Assembly (NCBI RefSeq): GCF_964340395.1
Contig: NC_135557.1
Coordinates: 3,689,716 to 3,753,715 of the forward strand
Origin: Glandiceps talaboti
Taxonomy: Eukaryota; Hemichordata; Enteropneusta; Spengelidae
Length of the DNA stretch: 64,000 nucleotides
Direction of reading: 5' to 3'
Part shown: positions 30,901 through 41,907 of the stretch, one piece after another
Position numbering within the stretch: position 1 is the stretch's first letter
How the letters are laid out: every line of letters starts with the position of its first letter
Made by a program: the position numbers and the translations under genes
Notes under the pieces: generated by a model
Databases searched by the model: none
What the model saw: only the letters and a program-made list of their open reading frames with translations
Told to the model about the DNA's origin: nothing

Positions 30901-32618
30901 AAGTTAGTCAGTTGTCTGACAGAGCTGTAGAGAAAGTTAGTCAGTTGTCTGACAGAGCTGTAGAGAAAGTTAGTCAGTTGTCTGACAGAGCTGTAGAGAA
31001 AGTTAGTCAGTTGTCTGACAGAGCTGTAGAGAAAGTTAGTCAGTTGTCTGACAGAGCTGTAGAGAAAGTTAGTCAGTTGTCTGACAGAGCTATAGAGAAA
31101 GTTAGTCAGTTGTCTGACAGAGCTGTAGAGAAAGTTAGTCAGTTATCTGACAGAGCTATAGAGAAAGTTTGTCAGTTGTCTGACAGAGCTATAGAGAAAG
31201 TCAGTCAGTTGTCTGACAGAGCTGTAGAGAAAGTTAGTTGTCTGACAGAGCTATAGAGAAAGTTAGTCAGTTGTCTGACAGAGCTGTAGAGAAAGTTGAT
31301 CCACAACAAGAGAATGATCCCAGGTAATCTACATAACATAGCTTCATTGATGAGACAGTATTAATGGTGAAGACCTGGGAATAAATCCTTGGCCTTTAAG
31401 ATAAATAGTCTTCGTTTTGCTTTGATCTTTTCCTCTATATATCCATTGACATTGTATAGTTGTACACAAGCTAACAGTTTGATAGGTTGTGCCCAATTCT
31501 GATTAGCCTGGGATTGAAATATGAGACAGCCCGAAAAACAGGTGTCTGGTAAAGACGTGGAAATAGTTGGTTCCTGACAAAAATAATGGTCTCATCATTG
31601 TCATGGCTTCACTGATATTAAGACAATTTGAATGTGAAGACCTGGCATTGAATCCAGAGTGGGAGAATCTAGGATCAAATCTGTGGCTTTTAATAAATCC
31701 TCCTTGTGTACTTGTGTTTACCTTGACCTTCCTACTTTGTGCAGCCATGGATATATTGTGAAGTTGTACACAAGGCAATAAAAGATAGCCTGCAGACAGT
31801 GTGTATAATTGGCTTGCTATCTACATGTAGTGTGGGTGTTCATCAGTCAAGGAATGAGACATACAAGTCAGGATTAGACTGTCGACAGTCACACGCGCCT
31901 TTTTTTCCTTACATTTTATCTAAACTTAAGTCGTCGCCGTGCTCCGATCCGGCGCAACACTACTATAATCGCATTCTGATATCGAGGGCCGAAGGCCCGA
32001 GCTCGAGCCTTCGGCCCTCGATATCATTATGCGATTATAGTAGTATTGCGCCGGATTGGAGCACGGCGATGACTTAAGTTTAGATAAAACGTAGGGAAAA
32101 AAGGCGCGTGTGACTGAAGACAGTCTAAGTTTGGATTGACCATTATCCTTGAGAAACACTCAAAGGTCAAGGCACTCTCAGTTTATGTACATGTACATTA
32201 GCTGTCTTCTATGTCAAAAGTTATTAAAACAAAATAGGTTCTATAAAAATTGGCATCATTTTGACATCTATTTCAAAACCTCATAAGGGGACCCCTCATT
32301 TTTTTCCTGCTGATTTTACAAGTATATGACAATAGTTTTAGTTTTTTTGGAGTATCAGAGAAACTTGAAACTACTTGTACTTATTTGTGAGGTGTATTTC
32401 TATCTTTAAGCTTAGTGTACATATGTATTTCTATATCAACATATTAATAATATTCTTCCATTGCTTACTTTTCAGAGATGTCAACTCATTTAGTGAATAT
32501 CTTACAAGAAAAAGATGGCTTGAGTCATCAAATTAGTGTCCGCCATGCCACCATTGCCAAACTTGTCAAGATAAATCAACACAAAATACAAGTCAAGCGG
32601 ACTTCTGTATTAGCTTGA
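21210..32618 (+). CDS. Unrecognised protein with Cys4 cluster, coding minisatellite and C-terminal coiled coil
   Basis: Coding exons are 21210-22374 (its exon starts at acceptor 21056), 23851-23913 and 32476-32618. All junctions are phase 1 with good GT-AG sites, giving 456 residues. The ATG at 21210 has A at -3 and G at +4 and is the first ATG in frame. Residues 17-34 form C-X2-C-X10-C-X2-C, a possible zinc ribbon, followed by further Cys and His. Residues ~150-185 are rich in Ser-Pro and Thr-Pro. Residues ~291-367 hold seven copies of an 11-residue Cys-containing unit (GSCQDNTKxxD). Residues ~389-440 are heptad-like (IQHIVNELATKVEEMSTHLV) and predicted coiled coil. The coiled coil weakly recalls the SCHIP1 C-terminal region; this is only a by-eye resemblance. 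The last intron is 8.6 kb and carries several kilobases of satellites and a palindrome. Function is unknown. Confidence 0.75.
22081..22318 (+). repeat. 33-bp coding minisatellite in exon 3
   Basis: Seven in-frame units with core GGTAGTTGTCAAGACAACAC encode GSCQDNTK plus a variable tripeptide (CHD, RQD, RHD, HHD or RCD). Cys at position 3 is invariant. Each unit contains the short inverted repeat TTGTCAAGACAA. Confidence 0.93.
22633..22990. repeat. 32-bp minisatellite, about 11 copies
   Basis: The core unit is TTACAAATTTGGCTAGAATC followed by TGGGTTATGTTG. It lies in the intron just downstream of coding exon 3. Confidence 0.95.
23278..23450. repeat. Short imperfect tandem repeat
   Basis: Repeated segments contain ACATTGTATCTAGACTACCA and AATTAGCAGTAGTCCAGG, in two to three copies with partial deletions. 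Confidence 0.75.
25140..25480 (+). mobile_element. Dispersed hairpin element family A, copy 2
   Basis: An inverted-repeat head (CCAATATTTTTCTTCGTTCA ... GAATGAAGACAAATATT) is followed by a body containing GCCAGTAATATCAAAGAAAA, GACATAGAATGACC and TTTGTTCAACTTGGCTTGTG. The copy at 4262-4640 is in reverse orientation; the copy at 44680-45010 has the same orientation as this one. Confidence 0.65.
25784..27730. repeat. 44-bp satellite, about 44 copies, with higher-order structure
   Basis: The unit core is GATAGATACTAAGATAGACA then TAGTTAGCAACAC(A/T)GTAGCTA and a variable CTT, TTT, TTAG or CTTTA tail. The array spans almost 2 kb of intron. Variant units recur in the same order 572 bp apart (13 units; 26921 and 27493) and about 703 bp apart (26041 and 26744), indicating block duplication. 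Confidence 0.97.
27884..27916. repeat. (AAAT)n microsatellite
   Basis: A run of AAAT/AATA tetranucleotides lies between the 44-bp and 52-bp satellites. Confidence 0.9.
28722..30308. repeat. 52-bp minisatellite, about 30 copies
   Basis: The unit core is TTAAAGGCCAGGGTTTCAAT then CCCAGGTTCTCACATTAGTG and TTATCTTATCAG. Diagnostic alternatives (GGG/GGA, CACATT/CATATT, CCC/CCT/CTC) vary between copies. It lies in the last intron of the zinc-cluster/coiled-coil gene and abuts a 33-bp array. Confidence 0.97.
30334..31297. repeat. 33-bp minisatellite, about 29 copies, mostly open in one frame
   Basis: The core unit is CAGTTGTCTGACAGAGCTGT followed by AGAGAAAGTTAGT, which would encode an 11-residue RAVEKVSQLSD repeat. 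Four copies carry 4-base deletions and others 2-base deletions that break the frame. The acceptor-like site at 30333 would join the upstream exon out of phase, meeting a stop within ten codons. It is treated as an intronic array, not an exon. Confidence 0.9.
31874..32128. mobile_element. 255-bp near-perfect palindrome (foldback element)
   Basis: Two arms of about 127 bases face each other around CGAGCTCG at 31998-32005, with no spacer. The outer ends read TTAGACTGTC and GACAGTCTAA. The inner part is unusually GC-rich (GGGCCGAAGGC ... GCCTTCGGCCC). Mismatches are few. It could be a foldback transposon or a palindromic MITE inserted in the last intron, about 350 bp before the terminal exon. No target duplication is evident. 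Confidence 0.85.
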
Positions 32619-34800
32619 AAAGAATCATCAGTGAAAATTCTAAACTTCACAAGATATCTACAATGGATTGGATTTAACGTGATGTCTGGATATCAGTGTT
32701 CTCCACAACCATTAATTGGTGCTGATTGGTCATAAATATTGATGTACTTCATCAGATAAATCAATATTGTGTGAACAATGTCATTTGCAGATTTATATAA
32801 ATTGACATAAATTGAAGTTGACTGCTATTAAGCACCCTGACTGTGTGGATACATTTTCTGGACATCAATTAAAACCAACTTGCCGACCTGCATGGGTACA
32901 ACCTAGCCTTTTTACTGACCACACAATTTAGTGCCTATGTACTGTATGCAGCATGACAAACCAATGACAAATGTGTTGCTATAGCAACCTTGGCAATCAG
33001 TGGATTTCTAACAAATGATTTTATTTCAACCATCATCTCATGTGTGCCTCAGATATTTCATTAACATCATCTCTATGTATTTATTTTTTCAACTGAAAAT
33101 GTTTTTGTTTTTTTTGGATGGAGATAATGTTACTCAGATACATGTACAACGTGTAATTCAGTGTTTGTTTGTTTGTTTGTTTGTTTGTTTGTGAAATCAA
33201 CTTTATATTGATGTTTACGATGTAGGGTCAAATACAATGATATCAGCATTTTGTCAGTTACATTGCTTCTTGGAATTCGCAAGATGTTTGATACAAAAGT
33301 CAAGAAGTTTGATACAAAGTTAAGACATTGATAGAGATTCAAGACATTGATACAGAAATCATGACATTGATACAGAAATCATGACATTCATACAGAAATC
33401 ATGACATTCATACAGAAATCATGACATTCATACAAAAATCATGACATTCATACAGAAATCATGACATTCATACAGAAATCATGACATTGATACAGAAATC
33501 ATGACATTCATACAGAAATCATGACATTCATACAAAATTCACAGTATTTGATACAAAGTAAAGACATTCATGATTGATACAGAAATCAAGATATGAATAC
33601 AAAGTCAATGATTGAGAGATTTTCAAAACCTGCCTTCATATATTTACATGTCATGAACTTTGAACTTACTGCTTTGAATATACAATGTATGTGATGTATT
33701 TTTGCAACGAAAATGATAAATGTATTGTATTTTTTTAGCAAATGTTAACAAAACTGCTTGATGTAATGTCCGTTAAAATTTACGAACAAGTGTTGAAAAA
33801 TTACTAGCAGTGGATATTTTAAAATTTGATAGAATTAAATAGTTACCATGTAGGTTTGTATTTATAGGAATTTCCAATATGTCAGTTTGGGTATAAAAGA
33901 AGGGGAGACTTACAAAACCAGGTAATATACAGCTGATTTTACTCAATATACGTTTATGCCAGTGAGGGGCTGGGGGGGGGGGGGGGGGGTTACAAGCATT
34001 ACATATAACAAATTGTATATTCTATTTTCCATTGAATTGGGATTGGTGCTCCTTTGAAGAGTGTTGTGGAGAGGGGGAGGAGTGGAGAGTACATGTACAT
34101 GCTAAAATGTTTATGTTTTTTCCATGGAAACGGTTTGGAAATGCAAGTCATACAAAGATGCCACAGGGGAGGATATTGTAGAGAGGGATGGGGTGTAGTG
34201 GAGAGTACAGGCATTATAACTGATGCTGTATTCTTTGTTTTCAATAGAAAGGGGTTGAAAATACAAGCCATATATAAATTTATGTTGATAATGTCAGGGG
34301 GGGGGGGGGTTTAGGGTGGAGTGGAGGGTACAGCTATTATATTTGGCTGATTCTTCTCTTTTCTGTGGAAAGGACTTACACATACAACTTATCCTTCAAT
34401 TTGTCTAGTCTTGACAAGATGAGATGTTTTTAGGGTTATATCTGACCTCATGTAGTAAGCTAACACAGAGAGCAACTAAACCTGCATCAGTTAAACACTA
34501 GTTTTAATGCTTCATTTTCCAGTAAGCTATTTCAAATATATTTTTGTATGTGTAGTTATATATTTTCAGTAACCTTTCCTATAATAACGATATAAAATGT
34601 CCAAGTGTTAGAAGTCTGAAATACTTTCTTGAGTTTATGCTGCTAGTGCTAAAATATCTTTGTATTTATCGTGTGTGAAGTCTAACTTTGTGAGGTGGTA
34701 GCCCATGTTCTATTTATTGACAAAAGTCGTAGTATTATTTTGTAATACTAATCTTAGACAAGAGACTATATTTGTGTCTTGAATAAACCTTATGTGTGTA
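32619..34800 (+). other. Putative 3' UTR of the zinc-cluster/coiled-coil gene
   Basis: This is noncoding sequence after the TGA at 32616. An AATAAA at 34782-34787 is one possible poly(A) signal. It contains a (TTTG)n run (about 33165-33192), a 20-bp tandem array and G-runs at about 33970-33990 and 34299-34309. The 3' end is not established. Confidence 0.35.
33320..33600. repeat. 20-bp tandem repeat
   Basis: Units of ATGACATTCATACAGAAATC (with GAT for CAT in some) repeat about ten times. Diverged units flank both ends. Confidence 0.93.
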
Positions 34801-34879
34801 GTGTAGTGAGTACATAACATATATATACATGTAATTTAATGTTTATGAAGTTTGTGTAGCGTTTTACCACCATATTTGG

Positions 34880-35530
34880 TTGTGTTGAACAATTTGTAAT
34901 GGTCATGAATATTCATGACGTGTTAGGTGAACTCGCCATATTTGGTGATGCAGATTAAGGTTACAGGTTGTGTTGAACACTTTGCAATGATCATGAATAA
35001 CCATAAAGTATTTTCTGAAAGTATTTCGTGACCATATTTGATCATCCAGGTTATATTACAATTGTAATGATCATGAATATTCATGAAGTGCTTGTGGAAG
35101 TGTATGGCCATATTTGGTTATGTGTATTACTTTTAATAACCAGATACTGACTTTTATCAATTGATCTTGGTTTTTATAAAATGATACTCTGATTTATAGA
35201 AGCAATTATAAAGCCAAATTATTCACCTGAATGCTGTTTTGTGATCATGAATATTCATGAAGTGTTTGGGGAACTCTGATCGTATTTGGTTGCACTGAGC
35301 ACTTTGTAATGATAATGAATATTCATGAAGTGTTTGGGGAACTCTGACCATATTTGGTTGCACTGAACACTTTGCAGTGATAATGAATATTCATGAAGTG
35401 TTTGGTGACCCCCAACCGTATTTGGATTTGCACATCAATTTGATGACTATATTTGGTTATGCTGAACTCTTTGCAATGATCATGAATAATCATGAATTAT
35501 TTGTGTATTTCATGACCTTATTTGGTATTA
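34880..35530. repeat. Diverged ~65-bp repeats carrying a 16-bp palindrome
   Basis: Seven or eight diverged units contain TGATCATGAATATTCATGAA, or close variants, plus CATATTTGGTTGCACTGAAC and CTTTGCAATGAT. The palindrome TCATGAATATTCATGA is perfect near 34903, 35070 and 35244, and altered at its first bases near 35317 and 35382. Confidence 0.8.
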
Positions 35531-35579
35531 TCGATCATAGAAGATATAAAAATGTCTATTTTACGTAAATATAGTATTA

Positions 35580-36660
35580 TATAATAGCATCATGGGAGTG
35601 GTCAACTCAGAATACTAATAAAGCACTCAGCATTATTTCTGTGCCAAATGTAATGTAGTTAGTAACAATAACAGGTGATAGAATGTTTTACTCAACAAGA
35701 CAGTCAGAGGCTGATGTATGTCAAGTTTACGTTGTATATTACAAGGAGAGTGATTGGATGGATGGTAGTATATTTTTACACTATCTTCATATTTTTTGAT
35801 GACTGAAATATCTGACGATATTTTAACTTTATACTTAACTATGTTTTTATTGCTACTATGTATAGTGATATGTATTTTCTGTCTAATACAGTTTTAGTTT
35901 TGTAAGTTTTACTTTCTTGTCCCTGTAGTGTAATACTTTTATTTACAATTAAGATAATTGGTGAGCAAATAGATTACAACCATGTACTTTAGTTTCAAGT
36001 GACACATTAGCTGAGTTTAGAAGCTTTTTGCTAAAAAAAACCCAAAAAACTTTGGTTGAACTATTTTTGTATAATTTTAATGTTGATGCATGTTTTCTCT
36101 GACGTTACAGTTTGTGTTCTTGCATTGTTAGAACTGTTGATTGCATACATGTAGTAGAGGGAGTTCCTCAGTGTACATCTTTTGGTACATACAATAAATT
36201 ATGTCATCGGATCATTTATAAGTTATATCCTAATACCAGGTTTGAGTTCAGTCAATTACAAGTGATGGTTAAGTGTACAACAGTATAAAGTAGAATACTG
36301 TGAGTACCTTTTAATATACAGAACAATTGACATCCCAAAAGCATATAAACTTAGGTAGTGCCTTTAACATTTGTGTTTTCAATGGATATGAAAGGCTTGT
36401 AAGTGGACAAATAGATTGAATGAATCCTTCCAAATATCTTGGGTTTAAAGGGTGGTGGTGATTCAGATAGTTTCAACAAATAAATAGTTGTCAGAATAGA
36501 TGGCGACCCTTTTCAATCCAGGCCATTGGGGTTTCACTACATTATTTGCAAAATTAAGTTGTGAACATAATATTGTAGAATACCCACTTTGCCAAGCTTC
36601 AGTGATTCACCTGATGATTATAAATTACAAAATAGATATTGTAAAGTGGGTCATGAACAT
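35580..36660. other. AT-rich intergenic stretch
   Basis: No coding exon or structured repeat is seen. One AATAAA lies near 36192. This is the start of the gene-poor interval between the convergent coiled-coil and LRR-caspase genes. Confidence 0.5.
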
Positions 36661-36670
36661 GATATTGGAG

Positions 36671-36990
36671 AATACCCACTTAGGTCAGCCCAGTGTTTCT
36701 ACATTATTGACTACCCACTTAGGTCAGCCCAGTGTTACTACATTATTGACTACCCACTTTAGGTCAGCCCAGTGTTACTACATTATTGACTACCCACTTA
36801 GGTCAGCCCAGTGTTTCTACATTATTGACTACCCACTTTAGGTCAGCCCAGTGTTACTACATTATTGACTACCCACTTTAGGTCAGCCCAGTGTTTCTAC
36901 ATTATTGACTACCCACTTTAGGTCAGCCCAGTGTTTCTACATTATTGACTACCCACTTTAGGTCAGCCCAGTGTTACTACATTATTGACA
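36671..36990. repeat. 40-bp minisatellite, about 8 copies
   Basis: Units contain GGTCAGCCCAGTGTTACTAC followed by ATTATTGACTACCCACTT(TA). Some copies lack two bases. Confidence 0.95.
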
Positions 36991-37133
36991 ACAAAAGGCA
37001 GAATTAGGTTGTAAACAGGGCAACAGCTATGTGAGTACAAGAAAGGGTTGAATAACCCCTTCCAGTCATGTGATAATTTCATGCCATATATGTTGTTTGG
37101 TAATGGTCTCTTATCAACTCAAAAGTGTTTGCA

Positions 37134-37477
37134 TTAGTCTTGGTTACCCAGAATCCACTATGGGATCTGACTTCCCTTGCCCTCAGAGAGTAATGGAGAA
37201 TGCAGTATGTGATGAGAGCACATGTTCATGTGTAGGCTGACCATAACCCTTGCTGAGAAAATTTTTGTTCTAAGAAGAATGACATTCAGATGCATTGATT
37301 TCTGTGAAATATATAGAGTTGATGGAAATAAAATTAGGAATCAGTTTCCTCCAAAGAGTTTCTGTTGGAGTTGAGTGATAGTTGTCATCTTACATTTCAA
37401 TCACTTACCCAGCATTCTTCCATGACATCATTGGGGCAGCGTAAGTCAGTGCAGTGGAGTCTGGGTAACCGAGACTA
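37134..37477. mobile_element. Putative inverted-repeat element with TAGTCT ends
   Basis: The left end TAGTCTTGGTTACCCAGA and the reverse-complemented right end TAGTCTCGGTTACCCAGA differ at one position. Both are followed by a near match to TCCACT. The element is about 340 bp without coding capacity. No convincing target duplication was found. Confidence 0.55.
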
Positions 37478-37734
37478 GCGTTTACAGTGACATGATTCCA
37501 ACTCTAGTATCAAACTACAACCCATTCCACAAATTTCTGTGTGAGGAGAAAGCTTATAGATTTTGGTTACCCACAGTAATCCAAACAGTCGCATGTATTT
37601 ATTTTTCTCTGTATTTATCACAAACACGCAATAAAATAATTATTTTAATATATTCAATAAATATGTTGTATTTGTTCTCATTAGTGCAGTGGATGAGAAG
37701 AAAATGGTTGGTTGCGTTATTAGTTTTAAATCTT

Positions 37735-37853
37735 ACCATATATGTGTGTGTGTGTACAGCCATCATAGATAGTATCGGGTTACAGCCACACTTCACAATG
37801 TAAATCTTACCATGTGTGTGTGTGTGTGTGTGTGTACAGGTGATGATCTTACC

Positions 37854-37887
<34 letters not shown>

Positions 37888-37977
37888 AGGTGATGATCTT
37901 ACCATATGTGTGTGTGTGTGTGTGTGTGTACAGGTGATGATCTTACCATATGTGTGTGTGTGTACAGGTCTATGATC

Positions 37978-38012
<35 letters not shown>

Positions 38013-38029
38013 AGGTCTATGATCTTACC

Positions 38030-38069
<40 letters not shown>

Positions 38070-38294
38070 AGGTCTATGATCTTACCATATGTGTGTGTGT
38101 GTGTGTACAGGTCTATGATCTTACCATATGTGTGTGTGTGTGTGTGTACAGGTCTATGATCTTACCATATGTGTGTGTGTGTGTGTGTGTGTGTGTACAG
38201 GTCTATGATCTTACCATATGTGTGTGTGTGTGTGTGTACAGGTCTATGATCTTACCATATGTGTGTGTGTGTGTGTACAGGTCTATGATCTTAC

Positions 38295-38331
<37 letters not shown>

Positions 38332-38348
38332 AGGTCTATGATCTTACC

Positions 38349-38386
<38 letters not shown>

Positions 38387-38483
38387 AGGTCTATGATCTT
38401 ACCATATGTGTGTGTGTACAGGTCTATGATCTTACCATATGTGTGTGTGTGTGTGTGTGTGTGTACAGGTCTATGATCTTACC

Positions 38484-38521
<38 letters not shown>

Positions 38522-38657
38522 AGGTCTATGATCTTACCATATGTGTGTGTGTGTGTGTGTGTGTGTACAGGTCTATGATCTTACCATATGTGTGTGTACA
38601 GCCATCATACTAAGATAGTATCAGGTTACAAACACACTTCACAATTTAAATCTTACC

Positions 38658-38699
<42 letters not shown>

Positions 38700-38745
38700 A
38701 GGTCTATGATCTTACCATATGTGTGTGTGTACAGCCATCATTGAT
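37735..38745. repeat. Compound (TG)n plus 24-bp minisatellite
   Basis: About 20 units alternate a variable-length (TG)n tract with TACAGGTCTATGATCTTACC ATA. The spacer is invariant in most units while the TG tract ranges from about 12 to over 30 bases. Longer half-units at the two ends contain CAGCCATCAT and GATAGTATC. Confidence 0.95.
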
Positions 38746-39029
38746 AGTATCAGGTTACAGACACACTTCACAATTCAAATTGAAAGCCTTAAATCAAATA
38801 TGGAAATTTTGAGCTCTGGTGTCAAAAAAAGTTGTTTGTAAGAGCTATATATAGGAAAGGTTGGTGCAAAAAAAATAATAATAATTTAATATCATCCAAA
38901 TAGTTCTATAAATAATATAACATAAATGTGATAAACTGAGACTAAATCTCGCCGTTGGTGGCGCTCTAATGACAACAGCCTTTGTGGAGCACTGCCAGTG
39001 TTGATGAAACCTGTGTACCAACTATGTGT

Positions 39030-39145
39030 GTACTAGTATACATGTACATCCATCCATCAACACACACAGTATGTGTGTACTAGCATGTACATCCACCCAT
39101 CCACCCATCCATCCATCCATCCATCCAAACACACACACACATACA
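39030..39145. repeat. (CATC)n and (CA)n low-complexity cluster
   Basis: Short tetranucleotide (CCAT) and CA runs are interleaved with ACATGTACAT words. Confidence 0.8.
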
Positions 39146-39581
39146 TGTACATGTACACATACAACCTGCCTACTGGGTATACGTATATGTGTCGCCCTTT
39201 GGTCTAATATGTGTACTGTATTTTTAGAGATAAGGAGTCTAAAATGGGGTCCCCTTTCCACAATTTTCGATTTTGTTTGGCCTCAAATTTGCAAATGATG
39301 GCACTCTACATATTCTGCTAACCATGTGACAACAGCCTATATAATAAATTCTTGACTCGTTCGGAATTTCTGGGAATTTCCCTTGCAATTTTCCCCAGCT
39401 AATTAACTGGTTGACATTTTCACATCGGTGATTATGTATTTGGGTCTTCTAAAAACTTGAATGATCTAAAATGGGGTAGTGGTTTTGGTCAAAATGGGTC
39501 AAAATTGGGCCTGGGGTTGGCTGCACAGGCCACAGATCCCTGCCATACCTGGCCAGTGGGAACCCCCCCCCCCATTACATC

Positions 39582-39591
39582 ATCCATCCAT

Positions 39592-39670
<79 letters not shown>
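39582..39670. repeat. (CA)n microsatellite
   Basis: About 75 bp of perfect CA follows a short CATC run and a C-run at about 39565-39574. Confidence 0.97.
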
Positions 39671-39672
<2 letters not shown>

Positions 39673-40094
39673 GTGCTACAAAAATATTGGCAAGCAATAA
39701 ATATTGTTCATTCAGCATGTCTACCTTTATACTATAGATAGTGAAATAGAATTACAAGACAATTCTCCTTTCTTGGGAAATCATGGCCTTCCAAAAGTAC
39801 TCTTCTGAGGTACAAAGTAAATAAACTGATTATTCCAAAATAGATGAGTTGCCTATTTTACATTACAGAGAAAACTAAACTTAAATTTTTATATTTTTAA
39901 TAAGTACAACCACTGCTAACAATGGAGTTATTTGACTGTTTTAAAAACCATACTGTATTGTACATTGCAATATATTGCTACACACTCTCTTTCTAAAGGC
40001 CACATTTTACTTACATTTTTCTTTAAATTTCTCATTGTACATGACAATGTACAACATATAATCCCAAGTAATACAACTCCATGGCTGAATGACA

Positions 40095-40503
40095 AATATA
40101 AGAAGTACTCATGTAATACTAATTGTATTTAGAACTCAAAATATAAGAAGTACTCATGTAATACTAATTGTATTTAGAACTCAAAATATAAGAAGTACTC
40201 ATGTAATACTAATTGTATTTAGAACTCAAAATATAAGAAGTACTCATGTAATACTAATTGTATTTAGAACTCAAAATATAAGAAGTACTCATGTAATACT
40301 AATTGTATTTAGAACTCAAAATATAAGAAGTACTCATGTAATACTAATTGTATTTAGAACTCAAAATATAAGAAGTACTCATGTAATACTAATTGTATTT
40401 AGAACTCAAAATATAAGAAGTACTCATGTAATACTAATTGTATTTAGAACTCAAAATATAAGAAGTACTCATGTAATACTAATTGTATTTAGAATCCAAA
40501 ATA
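40095..40503. repeat. 45-bp minisatellite, 9 copies
   Basis: The unit core is AATATAAGAAGTACTCATGT then AATACTAATTGTATTTAGAA. Copies are almost identical, suggesting recent expansion. An open frame with a 15-residue repeat results from the unit length. Confidence 0.97.
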
Positions 40504-40600
40504 TTTCAATTATTTTTAAGAGACTTATGTACAGAATAAAAGCAATATGAAGACTATTATCTGAAATAAAATTTTCCCTTAAAGGTGTACATGTCATTAA

Positions 40601-40945
40601 AAATATTACCACTTGATTTCTGTGTCAACACCATGATTTCTGTTCCACATCATGATTTCTGTGTCAACATCATGATTTCTGTTCCACATCATGATTTCTG
40701 TTCCACACCATGATTTCTGTGTCAACACCATGATTTCTGTGTCAACACCATGACTTCTGTGTCAACACCATGATTTCTGTGTCAACACCATGATTTCTGT
40801 TCCACATCATGATTTCTGTGTCAACACCATGATTTCTGTGTCAACACCATGATTTCTGTTCCACATCATGATTTCTGTGTCAACACCATGATTTCTGTTC
40901 CACATCATGATTTCTGTGTCAACACCATGATTTCTGTTCCACACA
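40601..40945. repeat. 20-bp minisatellite, about 17 copies
   Basis: CATGATTTCTGTGTCAACAC and CATGATTTCTGTTCCACATC units alternate irregularly. Confidence 0.95.
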
Positions 40946-41764
40946 CTACATATGTATTGCTATACAAGTGCATGAGAATAAGTCAAACAAGTTGTTCCAT
41001 TTTGACCCTCAAAAGCTCATGATCACACAGCTTCATCTTTATGAAAAATTGGTATAAACACATGTATATAGCCAATGCCACTTTAAAGACAGAACTGCCC
41101 TATATAAAGAGGATTATGGCTAATCTATGCAAATGTGGGAAATTCAAACTGCTGTACAGAGAACTAGCTTCCGGGTCTTGTTTTCAGCATTTTTATATAG
41201 CCAATGCCACTATTAGTGTCAGTGTCAGTGTGGCTACTAAGGGGTATTTGCAGTTTTCTGCAGTACTTTCACTTGCTATGCTGAGTCACCGATAATAGTT
41301 TAGTCTAATTGCTAGACACTCAGGCAACTAGGTTCATTTCAAAAGTGACACAGGTCACATAGTACCAAAGATGGGCTTGCCATTGACTGGAGCTGTACAC
41401 CAGTGGTTCTGTAACCCTCAGCTTCTGTTCATCAATCTTAACTGTGAGGGTAGACATGAGGTCTTGTTACAAGACTAATGACAATACAACCACTGAGAAA
41501 ACTGTAAGCACTCAATGTAAATACCTTGAATACACCACAGTAGCATAAATCTAGTGTCATGGGGTTGTGTCATATTATAGTTACTGAGTATACACCTCTA
41601 CCTCTACATCATTCTGTACACTATCTTTCACCGTCATCACAGAAAAGGTTTTCAAATCACCAAATTCTATTTGCTACAATCACATTGATGCCAGACCCCT
41701 CCCCTTGAAACGAACAAAGTTTGTTTATTGAGCTTGTGTGATATTGTGTGCTCCTCCCTTATTT

Positions 41765-41770
41765 TTTATT
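41765..41770 (-). terminator. Candidate poly(A) signal of the LRR-caspase gene
   Basis: A minus-strand AATAAA lies about 380 bases past the stop codon. Its position is plausible but use is unproven. Confidence 0.3.
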
Positions 41771-41907
41771 GTGTTCATCTTTACATAAAACCCTGCAGCC
41801 AGTCTCATTGAACTTGGTACCTCATCTCATTGAACTGTATGCTCAGGGTGTAAAGGCTGTCAGTAGAGCACAACTTTTAGTGTGTTCTGTGTACAGTCAT
41901 ATATCTA

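Noticed and set aside
30334-31321. The 33-bp array as an extra exon of the coiled-coil gene
   Set aside because: The upstream exon ends in phase 1 and would enter this segment in a frame that stops within ten codons. Several units also carry frame-breaking deletions. Direct joining of 23913 to 32476 gives a clean frame.
37735-38613. Open frames of VCVCVC and YDLT repeats in the TG-rich array
   Set aside because: They are low-complexity translation of a compound microsatellite, and frames change with TG tract length.
40089-40550. Open frame with a 15-residue repeat (NIRSTHVILIVFRTQ)
   Set aside because: It is a 45-bp minisatellite with near-identical DNA copies. It has no conserved flanking coding sequence.
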